From Singulisphaera sp. GP187 (GTDB taxonomy: Bacteria > Planctomycetota > Planctomycetia > Gemmatales > Gemmataceae), in contig CAMDQN010000006.1 in assembly GCA_945905925.1 (NCBI GenBank), forward strand, positions 1-64,000: a stretch of 64,000 bases of DNA, in the 5' to 3' direction. The position numbers were made by a program, and so were the translations under genes. Position 1 is the first letter of the stretch. Every line of letters begins with the position of its first letter. This document shows positions 28,119 through 37,787 of the stretch, in pieces. Below the pieces are notes generated by a model. It was not told the origin of the DNA, did no database searches, and saw only the letters and a program-made list of their open reading frames with translations.

Positions 28119-28863
28119 GGCGCTCAAGGCGGCGGGCGTCGAGGACAACACGCTCGTCGTCTTCACCAGCGACAACGGCTGTGCCCCGTACATCGGCGCG
28201 AAGGAACTGGAGTCGCGCGGGCACTTCCCGAGCGGGCCGCTGCGGGGGTACAAGGCCGACGCCTGGGAGGGCGGGCACCGCGTCCCGTTCATCGTGCGAT
28301 GGCCCGGCACCGTGAAGCCTGGTTCGACGTGCTCGCAAACGGTCTGCTCGGTGGACATCCTGGCGACCCTGGCCGACCTGCTGGGCGCGAAACTCCCGGC
28401 GTCCGCGGCCGAGGACAGCGTCAGCCTCATGCCGCTCCTCCGTGGCGAAGACGGGCCGATCCACGAGGCGGTGGCTCATCACTCCTCGACGGGCGTTTTC
28501 GCGGTCCGCTCCGGCAAGTGGAAGTTGATCCTCGGCCCCGGCAGCGGCGCGACCGACGGCACGAAGCCGCACCTCTACGACCTGGTCGCCGACATCGGTG
28601 AGAAAACCGACCTCGCCGCACGGCACCCCGAGGAGGTGAAGCGCCTCACGGAACTGATGGAGAAGTTCGTCGCGGACGGGCGGAGCACCCCCGGCGAGAA
28701 GCAGAAGAACGACGTGACAATTCAGATTCTCAAGAAGGCGAAGGCCGATCCCGCCCCGAAGAAGGACGCGCCGCCCGCCCCGAAGAAGGACGCGCCCGCG
28801 GCGCCGAAGGACGTCGTCTACAAGGAGGCGTCGGGCGACAAGCTGCAACTCCACATCTACACC
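28119..28863 (+). pseudogene. sulfatase-esterase fusion gene, middle piece
   Basis: Continues the sulfatase broken at 15817: GALKAAGVEDNTLVVFTSDN, WEGGHRVPFIVRWPGTVKPG, and the C-terminal domain LYDLVADIGEKTDLAARHPE. A low-complexity linker (PAPKKDAPPAPKKDAPAAPK) follows, then VVYKEASGDKLQLHIYT, the first strand of an alpha/beta hydrolase. It is cut at 28863 by an IS4-type element. The frame matches that of the 5' piece when the 15818-28118 DNA is removed. It has no start of its own. Confidence 0.85.
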
Positions 28864-30323
28864 CAATACCGTTCAACTCGCGCAGCTAAAATCGGGGTCT
28901 TCAGCCAGGATGGAATTGTCGCAAGTTCTTTGCGGGCGAGGAGATTCCGATGACTTCGTTCTTCACAGATGCTCACGCTTTGGAGCAGTGGCCCACAGCC
29001 GAGCGGGTGCGGGCCCTGAAACGCATCCTTCCCCACGCCAAAGTCCAAGCCGTCCTCCGACGCACCGGACACGCCTCACGACGCTACTTGCGGCTGCCGG
29101 CTTGGTTCATGGTTTGGTTCGTGATCGCTCTGGGTCTGTTCTGCCGCGATTGCTATCGCCAGGTCTTCAAGTGGTTGCAACCCTTTCATCGCAAGGGCAC
29201 ACCCGGGCGTTCCACGTTCTGTGAAGCACGCCAACGGCTCGGCGTGGCACCGTTGCACCTGTTGGCTCGGGAGGTCATCGAACTCCAAGCCACTCCCGAT
29301 ACACCGGACGCCTTTTATCACGGCATGCGACTGATGGCTCTGGATAGCTTCGTGCTCGACGTGGCCGATAGCCCAACCAACGCCCGGGTCTTCGGACGGC
29401 CCGGCAGTGGTCGCAGCCCGGCCGCCTTTCCCCAGGTCCGGGTCTTGGCTTTGTGCGAGGTGGGCACGCATGTGCTGTGGCGGACGTTAACCAAACCCGG
29501 TCGCCGCAGCGAAGTGGTGATGGCCGCGTATCTGCTCCGCTTCCTCCGGGACGACATGCTCCTGCTGTGGGATCGCGGATTCCTGAGTTGCGACCTGGTG
29601 CAGCAGGTCCACACGCGCCACGCCCACCTGCTGGCCCGGATCAAGAGCAACCTGGTATTTCGGCCGTTGCGTCGACTCTGCGACGGTTCGTACCTGGCCA
29701 AGCTGTATCCCTCGCCCCGGCACCGTGACCGCGACCAAGGTGGCGTGGTGGTGCGGATCATCGAGTACACCCTGAACGATCCGGGCCGAGCGGGATCGGG
29801 CCCGAAGCATCGGCTGCTGACCACGCTGTTGGATGCCGGTCGGCATCCGGCGAAGCAACTGATCATGCAGTACCACGAGCGCTGGGAAGAAGAACTCGCC
29901 ATTGATGAGTTGAAGACGCACCAGCGGGAACGTCCGGTGTTACGGAGCGAAACGCCGGGCGGCGTCGTTCAGGAAATCGCGGGGTTGGTGCTGGCCCATT
30001 ACGTGGTGCGGGTGTTGATGAGCGAGGCCGCTCGGACGAATGGGTTGTCGCCTCGGCGGCTGTCGTTCACGGGAACGCTGAAGATCCTGCGTTGCCGGTT
30101 GCCGGAATGCCCCAAGAGTCGGAAGGGGCTGAAGCATTGGTATGAGGACTTGCTGGTGGAAATCGCCGAGGAGGTACTGCCGCTGCGTCGTAACCGGATC
30201 AACCCCCGGGTGATCAAACGGAAGATGAGCAACTGGCCAAAGAAGAGACCGCAACATCGTCGCTACCCGCAGCCAACAAAGAAGTTCCGGCAATCCATTG
30301 TCATGCTGAGTTGAACGGTATTG
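28864..30323 (+). mobile_element. IS4-family element, 1460 bp, with perfect ends
   Basis: Terminal inverted repeats CAATACCGTTCAACTC (28864-28879 and 30308-30323) are exact for 16 bases. The flanking 10-bp target duplication CATCTACACC stands at 28854-28863 and 30324-30333. One intact transposase gene. The perfect ends, duplication and open gene suggest a recent insertion. Confidence 0.95.
28950..30314 (+). CDS. IS4-family transposase
   Basis: 454 residues. DDE catalytic pattern: Asp in MALDSFVLDVADSPTNARVF, Asp in LLLWDRGFLSCDL, and the IS4 signature Y-x2-R-x3-E-x6-K in YHERWEEELAIDELK. The N-terminal DNA-binding half includes RVRALKRILPHAKVQAVLRR. The stop codon lies inside the right inverted repeat. 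Uninterrupted, so probably active. Confidence 0.92.
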   Translation: MTSFFTDAHALEQWPTAERVRALKRILPHAKVQAVLRRTGHASRRYLRLPAWFMVWFVIALGLFCRDCYRQVFKWLQPFHRKGTPGRSTFCEARQRLGVAPLHLLAREVIELQATPDTPDAFYHGMRLMALDSFVLDVADSPTNARVFGRPGSGRSPAAFPQVRVLALCEVGTHVLWRTLTKPGRRSEVVMAAYLLRFLRDDMLLLWDRGFLSCDLVQQVHTRHAHLLARIKSNLVFRPLRRLCDGSYLAKLYPSPRHRDRDQGGVVVRIIEYTLNDPGRAGSGPKHRLLTTLLDAGRHPAKQLIMQYHERWEEELAIDELKTHQRERPVLRSETPGGVVQEIAGLVLAHYVVRVLMSEAARTNGLSPRRLSFTGTLKILRCRLPECPKSRKGLKHWYEDLLVEIAEEVLPLRRNRINPRVIKRKMSNWPKKRPQHRRYPQPTKKFRQSIVMLS

Positions 30324-30333
30324 CATCTACACC

Positions 30334-31065
30334 CCGGCCGACGCGAAACCCGGCGACAACCGCACGGCGATCGTGTTCTTCTTCTTCGGCGGCTGGTCGG
30401 TTTGGAACCCGGCGCAGTTCGAGCCGTTCGCCCGGCACTTCGCGGGCCTCGGGTGCGTCGCGATCTGCGCCGACTACCGCGTGTCGTCCCGGCACAAGAC
30501 CGCGCCAGCCGACGCGGTGCGAGACGCGAAGTCGGCCGTCCGCTACGTCCGGGAGCACGCGAAGGAGTGGGGCGCGGACCCGAACCGGATCGTGGCTGCG
30601 GGCGGGTCCGCGGGCGGGCACCTCGCCGCGTGCACCGCTCTCGTGCCCGGCTTGCTCGACGAGAAGGGCACGAAGGACGCCGACGCCGCGCCGAACGCGC
30701 TGGTGCTGTTCAACCCCGTGCTCGACACCTCGGCGGCGGGCTTCGGCGGGGCGAAGCGGGGCGACGAGCTCAAGCCGATCTCGCCGCAACATCACGTCCG
30801 CGAGAAGCTGCCGCCCGTGCTGGTGCTCCACGGCACCGCCGACGCGACGGTCCCGTTCAAGCAGGTGGAGACGTTCGCGAAGGCGATGAAGGACGCGGGG
30901 AACGTCTGCGAGGTCGAGGCGTTCGAGGGCCGCGGGCACGGCTTCTTCAACCACCCGGACTTCCGCAAGGGCGCGAAGCCCGACGATTACGAGGCGTGTG
31001 TGAAGCGCGCGACGAAATTCCTTGAGGAGCAGAAACTCCTCCCGGCACGGCCACCGCAGAAGTGA
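30334..31065 (+). pseudogene. sulfatase-esterase fusion gene, 3' piece (alpha/beta hydrolase)
   Basis: Resumes in frame after one TSD copy: PADAKPGDNRTAIVFFFFGG, then the esterase core with nucleophile GGSAGGHLAAC, acid HGTADATVPFKQ and histidine GRGHGFFNHP. This is an acetyl-esterase-like domain (alpha/beta hydrolase_3) and is itself complete from the oxyanion strand onward. A product starting at the ATG 30373 would lack the first strand and any signal peptide. Joined with the other two pieces it gives an 804-residue sulfatase-esterase. Confidence 0.8.
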
Positions 31066-31106
31066 CTGCCCACACCCACACGCGCCGCCCACACGGCGGA
31101 GCGGCT

Positions 31107-31134
31107 GCACGGGTCGCAGTTGCGCGACCCGTGC
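31107..31134. terminator. bidirectional terminator hairpin
   Basis: GCACGGGTCGC and GCGACCCGTGC, exact 11-bp stem with a 6-base loop, between the convergent esterase piece and the sulfatase at 31156. It could serve both strands. Confidence 0.65.
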
Positions 31135-31155
31135 CCGAGTCTGTGGATGCAGGGT

Positions 31156-32514
31156 TCACTTCTTCTTGACCGGGCCGCCGCCGTTGGGGCTGAGCCGCTT
31201 CCACCAGTCCGGCCCCTCCTTCTCGACCTCTGCGTTCAACTCCTTCAGGCGCTTCGTCATCGCAGCGAGACGCTCCGGCTCCTTCGCGCTCAGTTCCGTC
31301 GCCTCCTTCGGGTCGGCTTTCAGGTTGTACAACTCGACCTTGCTGAAGTCCTGAGCCGAGAGGATCTTCCAGTCGCCGTCGCGGAGCGCCAGGTGGAGGT
31401 TGTTCGGGGCCATGTTCAGCCGCCAGTAGAGCGGCACCTTGCGATCCGCGGTCGCGACCTTGCCGGTCAGCAGCGGGAGCACGTCGGTGCCGTCGATCAC
31501 CCGGTCCGCGGGCGGCTTCACCCCACAGATGCGGAGAACCGTCGGGAACAAATCGGTGCCGATCACCGGTCCGTCGGCGGTGGTGTTCGGCTTGATCTGC
31601 CCCGGCCACCGGGCCATACCGGGTACGCGGATGCCGCCCTCGTACATCGCCCGCTTCCGCCCGCGCAGCCCGCGGGTGCGGTTCTTCAGCCCGTCACCCT
31701 CTGGGCCGTTGTCGGAGGTGAAGAACACGAACGTCGTGTCGGTCAGCTTCTGGTCGTCGAGCGCCTTCATGAGCTTGCCGAAGGCGTGGTCGAGTTGCGA
31801 CACGTTGCCGTGGTGCTGGCGGAGGTCCTCGTCGAGGTCGGCGTAGGGTTTCTGGAACACCGGGTCCGTCTCGATCGGCAGGTGCGGTTCGTGCGCCCAC
31901 ACGGCGAGGAAGAACGGCTTCGACTTGTCGCGCCCGGTCTTCAGCCAGTCGATCGCCTCGTCGGCCACGAGCGGGGCGGAGAACCCGTCCAGCTTTCCGA
32001 CCGGCTTACCGTTGCGGACGAAGTTGGTCGGGTTCTTGTGGCTCGGCCCGGCGTTGTTCTGGGTGGCCATCCAGTGGTCGTACCCGTGGTCGCCGGGTTG
32101 CGGCTGGGCCGGGTCGTTGAACTTGCCGTTGAGGTGCCACTTCCCGACGTGGCAGGTGGCGTAGCCGGCCTCCTTCAGCAGCTTGGGGAGCGTGACTTCG
32201 CTGGCGCGCAGGTGAACCTCGCTCCCCTCAGCGATCCAGGTGTAGACGCCGTTGCGGTGCGGGGTGCGGCCGGTGAGAATTGCCGACCGCGACGGCGAGC
32301 ACACGGCGCCGGCCGAATAGCACTGCGTGAGCCGGACGCCCTCTTTGGCGAAGGCGTCGAGGTTCGGGGTCTTGATCCGCGGGTGCCCGTAGCAGCCGAG
32401 GTCGCCGTACCCGAGGTCGTCGGCCAGGAAGATGACGACGTTGGGCTTGTCCGCGGCGGTCGCGGGGAGCGCGAATCCGAACACCAGCGCGAGCACAGCG
32501 AAACAGCGATTCAT
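31156..32514 (-). CDS. secreted type I sulfatase
   Basis: 452 residues from MNRCFAVLALVFGFALPATA (signal peptide); a longer in-frame start adds an unlikely leader. [10 protein letters not shown] metal site, Cys72 in CSPSR, HVGKWHLNG, VWAHEPHLPIETDP and FTSDNGPEGDG are intact; the C-terminus ends in a Lys run. Similar in layout to N-acetylgalactosamine-6-sulfatase or arylsulfatase A groups, but the substrate cannot be set. It is the last gene of the minus-strand run. Confidence 0.9.
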   Translation of the reverse strand: MNRCFAVLALVFGFALPATAADKPNVVIFLADDLGYGDLGCYGHPRIKTPNLDAFAKEGVRLTQCYSAGAVCSPSRSAILTGRTPHRNGVYTWIAEGSEVHLRASEVTLPKLLKEAGYATCHVGKWHLNGKFNDPAQPQPGDHGYDHWMATQNNAGPSHKNPTNFVRNGKPVGKLDGFSAPLVADEAIDWLKTGRDKSKPFFLAVWAHEPHLPIETDPVFQKPYADLDEDLRQHHGNVSQLDHAFGKLMKALDDQKLTDTTFVFFTSDNGPEGDGLKNRTRGLRGRKRAMYEGGIRVPGMARWPGQIKPNTTADGPVIGTDLFPTVLRICGVKPPADRVIDGTDVLPLLTGKVATADRKVPLYWRLNMAPNNLHLALRDGDWKILSAQDFSKVELYNLKADPKEATELSAKEPERLAAMTKRLKELNAEVEKEGPDWWKRLSPNGGGPVKKK

Positions 32515-32573
32515 GTGGCGACTCCGGGGGAAAGGTGTCTTTTCTTGGTGAAAACGGCGGCACCGGCACTCCG

Positions 32574-34787
32574 TCACCGCGGACCGGGGGGAAGGTGCTC
32601 GATCAAGTATCGCGTCATCAGCATCCGCAGGTGGACCGCGGTGCCCTTGCCCTCGCGCAAGCCGTGGTCGCGGTTGGGGTAGGCCATGTAGTCGAATCGC
32701 TTGCCCAACTCAATCAGCCGGTCCACGAGGCTTTCCGTGATTTGAAGATGGGTGTTGGTTTCGCCGGTGCCGTGGACGATCAGGAGGTCCCCCTTTAGAC
32801 CTTCGGCGAAGTTGATGGCCGCGGCCTTTTTGTAGCCTTCCGGGTTCACGTCGGGAGTCCGCATGAAGATCTCCTGAAACCAGGCGTTGTACAATTCCGG
32901 GCGCGGCTTGGGCGCCACCGCGATGCCGACGTGATACACATCCGGCTTGCGGAACATCGCGTTCAAGGTGTTCGAGCCGCCGCCGCTCCAACCCCAGATG
33001 CCCACGCGCGACAGGTCGACATACGGTCGCGTGCGGCCCAACTCCTTCACCCCCGCGGCTTGCTCCTCGGTCGACAGCGGGCCGAGGCTCCCGTACACGG
33101 CCCGGCGCCAGGCGGCCCCCTTCGGCGCCGGCGTGCCGCGTCCGTCCATTGACACGACGAGGTAGCCGAGGTCCGCGATCATGCGGTGGAACATCGTGTG
33201 ATTCTGGCCGCCGGCCCAGTCGTCGAGGACCGTCTGGCCGTGCGGCTCGCCGTAAACGAAGACGAAGAGCGGGTACTTATTCTTCTCGTCGAAGTCCTGC
33301 GGTTTGATCATCCACGCGTCCATCACCACGCCGTTCCCGATGTCGAGTTTCAAGAACTCGGTCGGCCGCGTGATCAGCGGGGTCGCCCGTCTTCGAACCT
33401 CTTCGTTCGCCTCCAGGATCCGTTCCGAGTGATGGTCGGAGAGCCGCACCAAGTCGACGACCGGTGGCTTGTCGAACGTGGAATAGGTGTGGAACGCCCA
33501 CTTCCGATCCGGCGAGAATTCGTAGCTGTGAGTCCCTGGCTGGTCCGCCGGTGTCACACGCTCGGGTTCGCCCTTCCCGTCGAGCCGGATGCGGTACAGG
33601 TAGCGCTGGGTCGCGTTCTTCGGCGAGGCGAGGTAGTAGAACCAGCCGCCCGCTTCATCGACCGGGCCGCGGGCGATGACGTCCGACTTGTCTTTCGTGA
33701 GTAGCGCCCGCTGCTTGCCGTCGCGCGAAATCACGTGCGCCTGCCGCCAGCCGTCGCGCTCGCTGAGCAGGACGAACTCCTTGCCGCCACGAACCCACTC
33801 CAACCCCGCGTTGGCGGAATAGCTCGCGTCTACCCACGCGGGGTCCGTTTCCTCGTAGGCGGTGGCGACCTCTCCGGTCCCGACGTCGGCGAGCAGGAAC
33901 TTGCGACTGTCGCGAGAGCGGCTCATCAGTTCGATGAGCAGTTCGTTCGAGTTCCCCGCCCAACTGACGTCGTTGATGTAACACGTGCCCGGCTCGGCAG
34001 GAAGTTTCACCCACCGCGTGGCCCCGCCCTCGCGCGCGACGACACCCACGCGAAGCGTCGGAATGGGCGTGCCGACGCGGGCGAACGGGACGTTCGCCAC
34101 CTCGGGGTACGTCGGGTCCGTCGGCCGGAGAACCGGTCGGGTGCGAACCTTCGTGGAGTCCGACTGGACGTACGCAATCCGGCGGCCGTCGGGGCTCCAA
34201 CTCGGGGCGTAATTGTCCAGTTGGCCCCGGTCGTCATCAGCGGTCAGCGGCGTGACGCGCCCCGTCGCGACATCGACCACGGCGAGATTCCGGCCCCGCC
34301 GGACGACGACGCGATCGACGCGAGGAGAAAACGAGCCCGCGGACAGGCCGGGGGGCACCTCGGCGGGCAGCTTCTGGAGTTCGCCCGATTTCGAGTCGAA
34401 CAGCCAGTTGCCGGTTCGTGTTTCCAGGCAGAACTTGTGTTCGACGGGCGTCAGAAAGCACCGCTGAACGAACAGTCTCTGCTTCGAGCCGGGCGCGACC
34501 GGTTGATCCGCGCCGACGAGTACGGATCGCTTCCCGTTCTTCGCGTCGTACTTGACGACTTCAGGTTCGGCACCCGGTTTGGAGGGCTCCAGCATCAGGT
34601 AGCCGGAACTGTCCGCGAGCCATTTGCCCGGAAAGGCGGCCGGGGCGAAGTCCCGCTTCTCGTAGATCGATTTCAGCCGCGGCTCGGCAGCGGCGAGGGC
34701 GCTGGCCCGTCCTTTGGCGTCCTCGGCGCTGACCTGTTGACAACTGATGGCCAGCGTCAAAGCGATGAACGTCCAGAACCGTACCAT
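32574..34787 (-). CDS. secreted S9 (DPP IV-type) peptidase
   Basis: 737 residues. Start at MVRFWTFIALTLAISCQQVS, a signal peptide with a possible lipobox (LAISC). The N-terminal beta-propeller (about 60-470) contains the usual WSPDGRRIAYV and FSPDRKWAFHTYS repeats. The catalytic domain has YPLFVFVYGEP and nucleophile Ser near 600 in GIWGWSGGGSNTLNAMF. The acid position, normally GTADDNVH, reads GTGETNTH (Glu instead of Asp), and the His is in NRDHGL. It may process peptides at the cell surface; activity with the Glu change is uncertain. The 134 bases upstream contain no gene. Confidence 0.85.
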   Translation of the reverse strand: MVRFWTFIALTLAISCQQVSAEDAKGRASALAAAEPRLKSIYEKRDFAPAAFPGKWLADSSGYLMLEPSKPGAEPEVVKYDAKNGKRSVLVGADQPVAPGSKQRLFVQRCFLTPVEHKFCLETRTGNWLFDSKSGELQKLPAEVPPGLSAGSFSPRVDRVVVRRGRNLAVVDVATGRVTPLTADDDRGQLDNYAPSWSPDGRRIAYVQSDSTKVRTRPVLRPTDPTYPEVANVPFARVGTPIPTLRVGVVAREGGATRWVKLPAEPGTCYINDVSWAGNSNELLIELMSRSRDSRKFLLADVGTGEVATAYEETDPAWVDASYSANAGLEWVRGGKEFVLLSERDGWRQAHVISRDGKQRALLTKDKSDVIARGPVDEAGGWFYYLASPKNATQRYLYRIRLDGKGEPERVTPADQPGTHSYEFSPDRKWAFHTYSTFDKPPVVDLVRLSDHHSERILEANEEVRRRATPLITRPTEFLKLDIGNGVVMDAWMIKPQDFDEKNKYPLFVFVYGEPHGQTVLDDWAGGQNHTMFHRMIADLGYLVVSMDGRGTPAPKGAAWRRAVYGSLGPLSTEEQAAGVKELGRTRPYVDLSRVGIWGWSGGGSNTLNAMFRKPDVYHVGIAVAPKPRPELYNAWFQEIFMRTPDVNPEGYKKAAAINFAEGLKGDLLIVHGTGETNTHLQITESLVDRLIELGKRFDYMAYPNRDHGLREGKGTAVHLRMLMTRYLIEHLPPGPR

Positions 34788-34921
34788 TGCTGTTCCTCGG
34801 GGTGCGGGCGTATCCATCTCCAGAATCCCAATGCCGTCCGTGTCGGCGGCCCGGACGAGGGCGAGCGGCTCGGTCTCGTCTGGACTATCCGGCGCTTCAC
34901 CGATCCATCACTTCGCATCGA

Positions 34922-36307
34922 TCACTTTGATCCTGCCGCCGATGTCGCCAGCTCGGACAGCTTCTTCCGCACCTCGGCGAACTTCGGGTCGTCGGCCAGG
35001 TTCTTCCGTTCCATCGGGTCGGCTGCCGCGTCGAACAGCATCGCCCCGTTCTTGCCGTCGCCCCACTCGGCGTAGCGGTACTTGTCCGTCCGCACGGCCA
35101 CGCCCATGTTCTCGGCGGTCTGCCCAGCAATGGTGAATGCCGGGTGCGCCCATTTCGCCTTCGTGTCGTCGAGCAGCGGCTTCAGGCTGTGCCCTTGCAG
35201 GCCCGCCGGCAACTTCAACCCGCAAAGCTCGCACAGGGTCGGGTAGATGTCCATCGACTGCACCGGCGGCAGGGCGGTCTGCCCGTTCGCCATCGCCCCC
35301 GGCGCCACGACGATCAGCGGCACGCGGGTGCCGACCTCGAACAGCGAGCCGTGCTTGGCCCACTTGCCCATCTCGCCGAGGTGGTAGCCGTGGTCGCCCC
35401 AGAACACGATGACCGTGTTGTCGCGGAGTCCGAGTTTGTCCAACTCGGCGACCACCCGGCCGACGTTCCAGTCGGTCCAGGAGATGCTCGCCCAGTACGC
35501 CCGGATCATCTCGCGCGCCTCGTCTTCGGTGGCGTCGCGTTTGACGAACAGATCGGCGTTCGGCGCGAGGCACAGTTTGGGGAAGCCGTCGGGCACGGTC
35601 GGCTTGGCGGCGAAGTTCGCCGGCAACTTCACCTTCTTCACGTCGTAAAGGTCGAAGTACTTCTCGGGGGTGGTGGGCGGGCTGTGCGGCTTCAGGAACC
35701 CGCACCCCAGGAAGAACGGCTTGTCCTTGTTCTGTTGCAGAAACTTGATCGCGAGGTCGGCGGTCTTGAAGTCGATGTGCGTTTCGCCGTCGCCCTTCAG
35801 CTTGATGATCCGGTCGGCCGGGTTCGCCAGACCGGGCGGCGGGGGCGGCTCGGCGGGCTTCTTCGCCGGGTCGGCCTTGCCCGACTTCTCCGATCCTTCG
35901 GTCCACGACTGCGCGTCGTCGATGCCGCCGTGGAAGATCTTGCCGGCCCGCAGGGTGGCGTACCCGTTCGCCTTGAAGTGCTCGGGCAGTGTCACCAGTT
36001 CCGGTTGCAGCTTGCGGAAGTCTTGCGTGTTTCGCAGGACGCCGGTGGTGGTGGGCAGGCGGCCGGTGAGCATGGACGTGCGACTGGGGCAGCACAGCGG
36101 GTACTGGCAGTACGCCCGGTCGAACCGCACTCCGGCCTTCGCCAGCGCGTCGATGTTCGGCGACTTCACCAGCGGGTGACCGTAGCAGCCGAGGTCGGGC
36201 CGCATGTCGTCCGCGATGATGAACAGAACGTTCATCTTCCTCGGCGGGTAGGCGGCGGTGGCCGCTCCGACGAATGCCAACAGGCCGAGTGCGATCAGTT
36301 GACGCAT
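34922..36307 (-). CDS. iduronate-2-sulfatase-like secreted sulfatase
   Basis: 461 residues from MRQLIALGLLAFVGAATAAY. IDS-type features: ADDMRPDLGCYGHPLVKSPN, Cys72 in LCCPSRTSMLTGR, LRAGKIFHGG instead of the usual GKWH, FFLGCGFLKPHSPPTTPEKY, and WGDHGYHLGEMGKWAKHG. A Pro-rich insert (KKPAEPPPPPGL) lies near residue 130. All metal and catalytic residues are visible. The IDS group usually acts on 2-O-sulfated uronates, so it fits a sulfated-polysaccharide locus. It lies 69 bases downstream of the Gfo/Idh gene. Confidence 0.88.
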   Translation of the reverse strand: MRQLIALGLLAFVGAATAAYPPRKMNVLFIIADDMRPDLGCYGHPLVKSPNIDALAKAGVRFDRAYCQYPLCCPSRTSMLTGRLPTTTGVLRNTQDFRKLQPELVTLPEHFKANGYATLRAGKIFHGGIDDAQSWTEGSEKSGKADPAKKPAEPPPPPGLANPADRIIKLKGDGETHIDFKTADLAIKFLQQNKDKPFFLGCGFLKPHSPPTTPEKYFDLYDVKKVKLPANFAAKPTVPDGFPKLCLAPNADLFVKRDATEDEAREMIRAYWASISWTDWNVGRVVAELDKLGLRDNTVIVFWGDHGYHLGEMGKWAKHGSLFEVGTRVPLIVVAPGAMANGQTALPPVQSMDIYPTLCELCGLKLPAGLQGHSLKPLLDDTKAKWAHPAFTIAGQTAENMGVAVRTDKYRYAEWGDGKNGAMLFDAAADPMERKNLADDPKFAEVRKKLSELATSAAGSK

Positions 36308-36375
36308 CGATTTCACTCCGGCGAGGGTTATTTCTTGGGCGGGGCGTCGAGCGCGGCCGTCCGGGTTCACGAGAC

Positions 36376-37734
36376 TCAGGCCCAGCAGTTGCGCTCCGGC
36401 CGGGAGCGGAGCGAGTTCGCCTCCGCGTCGCCGACGAACTCGTTCTTTGCGGGGTCGAAGGTGAGCTTGCGGCCGAGAATCCACGAGAACGACGCCGCGA
36501 AGTTCGTGAGGTGGGAGTGCAGCATCACGTCCGGGTTGGTGATGGTGGCCTTCCGCGAGCGGACGCAGTCGAAGAAGTTGCGGGCGTGAACCGTCGCATC
36601 GTAGAACCGCTCGCGCTTCGTCTGCTCGAACCGCGCCGCGGCCCCGCCGAGTTTCACCTCGATCCCTTCGTCGCCGACTTCCACCGAGCCTTCGCTGCCG
36701 ACGAACCGCACCGGGCAGACGCCGACCTTCGAGTTGAACGTCGGGCCGCGGTCGCCAAAGGGGGTCTTGAGGAACTCGAGAACCAGTTTCACGCCGTTCG
36801 CGTAGCGGCAGGTGATGTTGGTCTTCCCCGACACGAATTCGACCGGCGTGGTCTTGTCCGCGTCGTTCGCCCACTGGCACAGATCGACCGTGTGCGCCCC
36901 CCAATCGATCAGCCGGGCCCCCGATTCAAAATCGAACTGGTTCCGCCACCGTCCGGCGACGTAAGCCGGGTTGTAGGGCCGCCACGGCGCCGGCCCGAGC
37001 CAGAGGTTCCAGTCGCAGGCGTCGGGCTCGGGCGTCGGTTCGCCGGGGAGCCAGTTGTTGCCGAGTTCCGGCGCGTAGACGGAGGCGTAGAGCGTGTCGA
37101 GTTTCCCGAGCTTGCCGCCGCGGGCCAGTTCGACCGCGGTTTGAAACTGCGGCACGCTCCGCCGCTGGGTGCCCGCTTGAAAGATGCGGCCGGTTTTCTT
37201 CATGACCGCCGCCAGGTCCCGGACGTTCTTGATCGTCAGGCCGCAGGGCTTTTCGCAGTAGACATCCTTTCCGGCCTCGGCCGCGAGGATCGAAGCCGGG
37301 GTGTGCCAGCGGTCGCCGGTTGCCACCACGACCGCGTCGATGTCCTTGCGCTTTAACAGATCCCGCATGTCCCGGTAGGTGACGCAATCCGTATTTCCTG
37401 AGAGCTTATCGACCAGCGCCTTTCCCGACTCGCGACGGCTCTTCTGAACGTCCGCGACGGCGACGCAGCGTACGTCGGGGAGGCCGAGCATGGCGTTCAT
37501 GACATAGGTGCAACGCGGTCCGAAGCCGATCACCCCGATGGCGATCTTTTCGCGGGGCGCGGGGACCGGTTCGCGGCCGAGACCGGGTGCGGGAACCAGC
37601 CCCGGTATACCCGCCGCGGCCCCGAGCGCCAGGCCCGAAAGAACCTGCCGTCTCGTGGCGCGTTCCGGTCCCGGTTCGGGAGTGGCAGCGTGATCGTGGC
37701 CGTCGTCGGGGGCCTTCGCGTGGTCGATCTTCAT
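36376..37734 (-). CDS. Gfo/Idh/MocA oxidoreductase with Tat signal
   Basis: 452 residues. TRRQVLSGLALGAAAGIPGL near residue 30 is a twin-arginine signal. Rossmann motif IAIGVIGFGPRCTYVMNAML, then CEKPCGLTIKNVRDLAAVMK (the EKP signature) and the C-terminal domain with LIDWGAHTVDLCQWANDADK (conserved D-x-x-x-H). It oxidises or reduces sugars with NAD(P); Tat export with bound cofactor is common in planctomycetes. It probably processes a released sugar. The ATG at 37734 was chosen to keep the Tat leader short. Confidence 0.88.
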   Translation of the reverse strand: MKIDHAKAPDDGHDHAATPEPGPERATRRQVLSGLALGAAAGIPGLVPAPGLGREPVPAPREKIAIGVIGFGPRCTYVMNAMLGLPDVRCVAVADVQKSRRESGKALVDKLSGNTDCVTYRDMRDLLKRKDIDAVVVATGDRWHTPASILAAEAGKDVYCEKPCGLTIKNVRDLAAVMKKTGRIFQAGTQRRSVPQFQTAVELARGGKLGKLDTLYASVYAPELGNNWLPGEPTPEPDACDWNLWLGPAPWRPYNPAYVAGRWRNQFDFESGARLIDWGAHTVDLCQWANDADKTTPVEFVSGKTNITCRYANGVKLVLEFLKTPFGDRGPTFNSKVGVCPVRFVGSEGSVEVGDEGIEVKLGGAAARFEQTKRERFYDATVHARNFFDCVRSRKATITNPDVMLHSHLTNFAASFSWILGRKLTFDPAKNEFVGDAEANSLRSRPERNCWA

Positions 37735-37787
37735 CGGTTGGTTCCGGTCTCTTGGTGCCAGATGGTGTCGTCGTCCGCCGGGGCGGG

